The notes under the pieces are model-generated. The model searched no databases, had not been told where the DNA came from, and saw only the letters and a program-made list of their open reading frames with translations. Source: Bacteroidales bacterium (GTDB lineage: Bacteria; Bacteroidota; Bacteroidia; Bacteroidales; P3). Taken from it: 64,000 nucleotides of DNA. The translations under genes and the position numbers were made by a program. Shown here piece after piece: positions 61,138 to 64,000 of the stretch (its first letter is position 1; each line of letters begins with the position of its first letter). Location of the stretch: contig JAFXAA010000035.1 in NCBI GenBank assembly GCA_017522105.1, forward strand, positions 17,624-81,623, read 5' to 3'.

Positions 61138-61365
61138 AAGCCTTAATTCTTACAACATTCGAAATATGCTATTTAACAATTTCCAAATTCTCTAATTCTT
61201 GATACACCCCCCGCAGGGAAATAGATTTATAGATTGCCGCTTGTAAAGCGGGATACCTATCAGACCCATCAGCCCACCCCTGCCTGCTCGCAAGCATTAA
61301 CTATTATCTATTAACTATATATCCCTCCCCCCCCCCTGCTAAAAACTAAAACTAAAAACTCAAAC
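61138..61365. other. Repeat-containing spacer
   Basis: Contains ATTAACTATTATCT-type units and CTAAAAACTAAAACT units near the 3' end and a C tract near 61327. No gene or RNA is visible. Confidence 0.5.
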
Positions 61366-62199
61366 TTATTCACCATTCAACATCAAGTCGTAGTCGGCGC
61401 GTATCTTGTCAAGGATGAGCTTCACGGTGGTGTGTATCTCCGAGCCCTCTGTGTAGTCGGCCTTGCACACGAAGTTCACGCGGTTCTCCCGTATCAGGCG
61501 CTCGGCTACCGCCTTCTTCTTGCGGTTGCCATAGACGGCGATGGAGTGGCCACCCTGTTCCTTGACAACGCTCATGCAGGGGACGTCCGTCTCCCCGTCT
61601 CCCATGTATATCATCCGCTCAAAGGGGATGGTACGGTCCTCTTTGGCCACATACTCGTTGATCCTCTTGTTGTCACTTATCTCCCTGATCCCTTTGCTGA
61701 TCTTGAAGAGAAACTGCGTCTTCGTAGTGTAATCCACCGCCACAGCGGGCCAGTAGGCAACTCCGTCGACATTATAGAGGAACGAGCAGGCGTAGATGTT
61801 CTCGAAGCGCTTGGCTATCGGGGTACCCTCAATCATCTCCTTCAACCCCGACGAGTTGATGTAGTGCTTGATGTTCATCCCCCGCGCTTTGCCGTACCGG
61901 TTGATGAGCGCGAACCACTCCTCCACCCCCTTGTACAGCTCCACCTTCGAGCCGAACTTCCGAAACGAGTCACGCTTCAGCGAGATGCCGCAAGCCTTTG
62001 CCTCCTGCAGCATCAGGTACATATAGCACAGTATCCCGCTGGCATCGTTGCTGGTGGCCATCTCTACGGTCTTCTGCCAGAAGGCGTCGGGGTTCTTGCC
62101 TATCGCTTGCACAAAGCCGAATTCCTGCATGTTGCCCGGCGAGAGCGTCCCGTCGAAATCGTATATCAACGCCACATCAATCTTCTTTTTGGTAGCCAT
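61366..62199 (-). CDS. HAD-superfamily phosphatase
   Basis: 277 residues. HAD motif I DFDGTLSPGNMQEFGFV with both aspartates, motif II Ser in INSSGLKEMIEG, and motif III/IV MIYMGDGETDVPCM with the acidic pair. A long cap insertion (about 40-130) has aromatic residues. Substrate unknown. The start at 62199 (MATKKKIDVAL) is preferred; ATG 62223 is an alternative that would sit only about five bases from the transcription start. Confidence 0.85.
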   Translation of the reverse strand: MATKKKIDVALIYDFDGTLSPGNMQEFGFVQAIGKNPDAFWQKTVEMATSNDASGILCYMYLMLQEAKACGISLKRDSFRKFGSKVELYKGVEEWFALINRYGKARGMNIKHYINSSGLKEMIEGTPIAKRFENIYACSFLYNVDGVAYWPAVAVDYTTKTQFLFKISKGIREISDNKRINEYVAKEDRTIPFERMIYMGDGETDVPCMSVVKEQGGHSIAVYGNRKKKAVAERLIRENRVNFVCKADYTEGSEIHTTVKLILDKIRADYDLMLNGE

Positions 62200-62234
62200 A
62201 CAGCAGTCTTTTTTATGTTCCAACTTTCGATTTG

Positions 62235-62265
62235 CAAAGTTACTAATAAATCTTGAAACAACAAA
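62235..62265 (-). promoter_or_regulatory. Promoter of the HAD phosphatase gene
   Basis: Minus-strand TTTG at 62262-62265, 19-base spacer and TAACTTTG at 62235-62242, an exact fit to the Bacteroidetes consensus. Confidence 0.75.
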
Positions 62266-62884
62266 ATAATTGTTCTCGTATGATAAAAATGCACCTCATA
62301 CTCACGCCCGACAACCATCTTCCAACAACTCACTCGCAATTAATAGAAAGACGTTTTCCCCGATCATGAACACCCTTTTTTTAACTGTCCTGACTGTCCC
62401 TACTGTCCCACACCAACGTCCATTCATTCTCAATCAATTAATTTCTCACACATTACGCACCCACCGTCACTTCCTCCCACTCATAATTCCTAACTCATAA
62501 CTCTTAACTCTTCAAGTGACTGCTGTGGCCACCGACTTCATGGAGGTAACCCTATCCCGTAAAAGAGCAAAAAAATGTCAACCCAAATTGTCAAAAGACA
62601 CCAAGCCCTCGGCTCCCAAGCTGTCAACCCTCCGCATCCATCCGTCCAGCACCCTTCACCCTCCCCAGCGCTCACATGCACGCTCCCGAATCACGCCATC
62701 AATACCTCATTCCAGAGCCTTTTTGTGCCCAAATGAATACCCTCGTGGCCGAAAATAAGGTGTCCCCCCCCCTGAATCCATACCGTTGCGCCCCTCCTCC
62801 TGACTTCGCCCGTCGGGTTTATGTCATTGAATATCTATCACATCCAACGTCCCAAGCGCCACTCATCCCCCAACCAGCGTTACA

Positions 62885-63033
62885 GCGTAACAGCGTAACA
62901 GTTCCCATTCCCCTATTTCCTCTACCCAAAATCAGGCCTTATATCTATATATCTATATAATATAGATATATAGATATAAGAATTAATTTTTGACTTTTGG
63001 AATACCGTATTTCGAACTGTTACGCTGTTACGC
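62885..63033. repeat. Nested palindromic element
   Basis: Outer perfect inverted repeat of 20 bases (62885-62904 and 63014-63033) made of GCGTAACA octamers encloses an inner perfect 21-base dyad (62938-62958 and 62960-62980) of TATATCTATA type with a one-base centre. The whole can fold into a cruciform or a two-level hairpin. It has no coding content. Confidence 0.85.
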
Positions 63034-63127
63034 CTCAACCACATATCACAGCGTCATCATCCCGTAACCCCCTGTCATATAGCCATTACCAAACACGCCT
63101 ACCCATCCGTACTCCATTTCTACTGCC

Positions 63128-63257
63128 TAAACACCCTCTAAACGTCCACTAAACGGCTACTAAACGGCTACAAGACGGCCACAAGAGAGCCACACAACAG
63201 CACAAGACCACCACTAAACGGCTACTAAACGGCTACAAGACGGCTACAAGACAGCCA
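63128..63257. repeat. 11-mer direct repeat array (CTAAACGGCTA family)
   Basis: Units such as CTACTAAACGG, CTACAAGACGG and CCACAAGAGAG follow each other in two blocks separated by about 30 bases of degenerate units; the pattern returns near 63588-63612. Units are too short and have no spacers of uniform length, so it is not a CRISPR array. Confidence 0.7.
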
Positions 63258-63620
63258 CTATCCACTGGCCACTGACCACTATTCACTTTTCGAGTAATTC
63301 GCCACCAATAAACATGCGCAGCTTCGTATAATTCGCCTAATTCGCCGTTCTTCCAATTCTCAGTTCTCAATTTTCAATTTACACAGCCACCACTATAGCG
63401 TAAAGAAAAAAAAACGCAATCATTCGTAGACCGCAATCCCGCCGTCGTACTTTTGCATCCGGATTGGGAAGCGTCCTGGCCAGCGCCAACCTCTCCAACC
63501 CCCTATAAAAGAGCCCTTTGACATACTGAGCCCCCATTCAAATATGAGCCCCCTTAACGACAATCAGCTATCCCCCAGCCACTAACACCCTCTAAACGGC
63601 TACAAGACAGCCACCAAAAA

Positions 63621-63649
63621 TAAAAAAAGGAGTCTCATTTCTGAAACTC
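63621..63649 (-). terminator. Terminator after the 5S-like copy
   Basis: Minus-strand stem GAGTTTC / GAGACTC with a six-base loop (one G-U pair in the RNA), followed by CC and seven U residues. Confidence 0.8.
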
Positions 63650-63658
63650 ATTAAAAAG

Positions 63659-63866
<208 letters not shown>

Positions 63867-63902
63867 AATAAAAAAGGGAACCACTTTTCTGCAGTTCCCT
63901 TT
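63867..63902 (-). terminator. Terminator between the two 5S copies
   Basis: Minus-strand nine-base stem AAAGGGAAC / GTTCCCTTT with loop TGCAGAAAAGTG, followed by a T-rich tract. It should end the main rRNA transcript. Confidence 0.85.
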
Positions 63903-63910
63903 AAAAATAT

Positions 63911-64000
<90 letters not shown>

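Larger units (their letters stand above)
62266..63620. other. Long non-coding region rich in short repeats
   Basis: About 1.35 kb between the HAD gene and the rRNA genes with no credible coding sequence; short open frames here lack family features. It holds heptamers such as AACTCATA near 62490, a nested palindrome at 62885-63033, 11-mer arrays at 63128-63257, GTGG-type heptamers at 63256-63290, and a further 11-mer fragment near 63588-63612. Confidence 0.7.

Noticed and set aside
62270-62960. Several short plus-strand frames in the repeat-rich region
   Set aside because: They consist of low-complexity repeat translation, have no conserved motifs, and overlap palindromes.
63128-63257. CRISPR array
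   Set aside because: Units are about 11 bases, degenerate, directly adjacent and without uniform unique spacers; no cas genes are present.

Overview
The window looks like a chromosomal contig from a strictly anaerobic, fermentative, GC-rich member of the Bacteroidales. Evidence: many starts are preceded by the Bacteroidetes promoter pattern TTTG-N19-TAnnTTTG; there is a type IX secretion C-terminal domain protein, a DUF6266 protein, many lipoproteins, an Rnf operon, the [FeFe]-hydrogenase maturase HydE, crotonase and 3-hydroxybutyryl-CoA dehydrogenase, MeaB and acetate kinase. I cannot name the genus.

Layout. 0-5.5 kb (minus): glycosyltransferase, lepB, parC. 5.8-14 kb: a DUF6266 protein and a two-domain lipoprotein, then a plus-strand run with four-base overlaps (META lipoprotein-Nudix-dprA; MORN lipoprotein-cca), then crt and hbd. 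14-22 kb (minus): dnaG, sigma-54 activator, aroA and miaA as one operon, then hydE and a degenerate GH20 protein. 22-27 kb (plus): flippase, small lipoprotein, a frame-disrupted PflX-like radical SAM gene, an unknown gene, pepD. 27-38.5 kb (minus): folE-lolA-tsaB-permease; yggS-yitT-rpe-rlmI-SUMF lipoprotein; a 1039-residue type IX secreted adhesin with a small partner. 38.6-43.2 kb (minus): rnfB-C-D-G-E with no rnfA. 43.7-52 kb: UspA, SPOR, hemW, meaB, tRNA-Met, ackA-anmK, DUF1846 and a hydrolase remnant. 52.6-61.1 kb: an accessory island (KAP NTPase, coiled coil, Vsr/DUF559-like nuclease, zinc ribbons, two paralogous duplicated-motif proteins, OmpA-like inner-membrane protein, small membrane protein, PH-like protein, receptor-type Ser/Thr kinase, divergent regulator). 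61.4-64 kb: a HAD phosphatase, about 1.35 kb of repeat-rich non-coding DNA, and the 3' end of an rRNA operon with an intact-looking 5S end plus an expanded 5S-like copy.

The strongest unexplained signal is a family of short arrays with 7-, 8- or 11-base units, often arranged as two arrays in inverted orientation around a unique core. They sit between genes and also inside at least five genes (glycosyltransferase, Nudix, cca, dnaG, pflX-like). In the pflX-like gene seven heptamers put the two halves out of frame, and removing one unit would restore a continuous reading frame, which is how a phase-variable switch would look. A second candidate for an undescribed system is the kinase/OmpA/nuclease/KAP island. 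All functional statements rest on reading the translated sequence; no database search was run.
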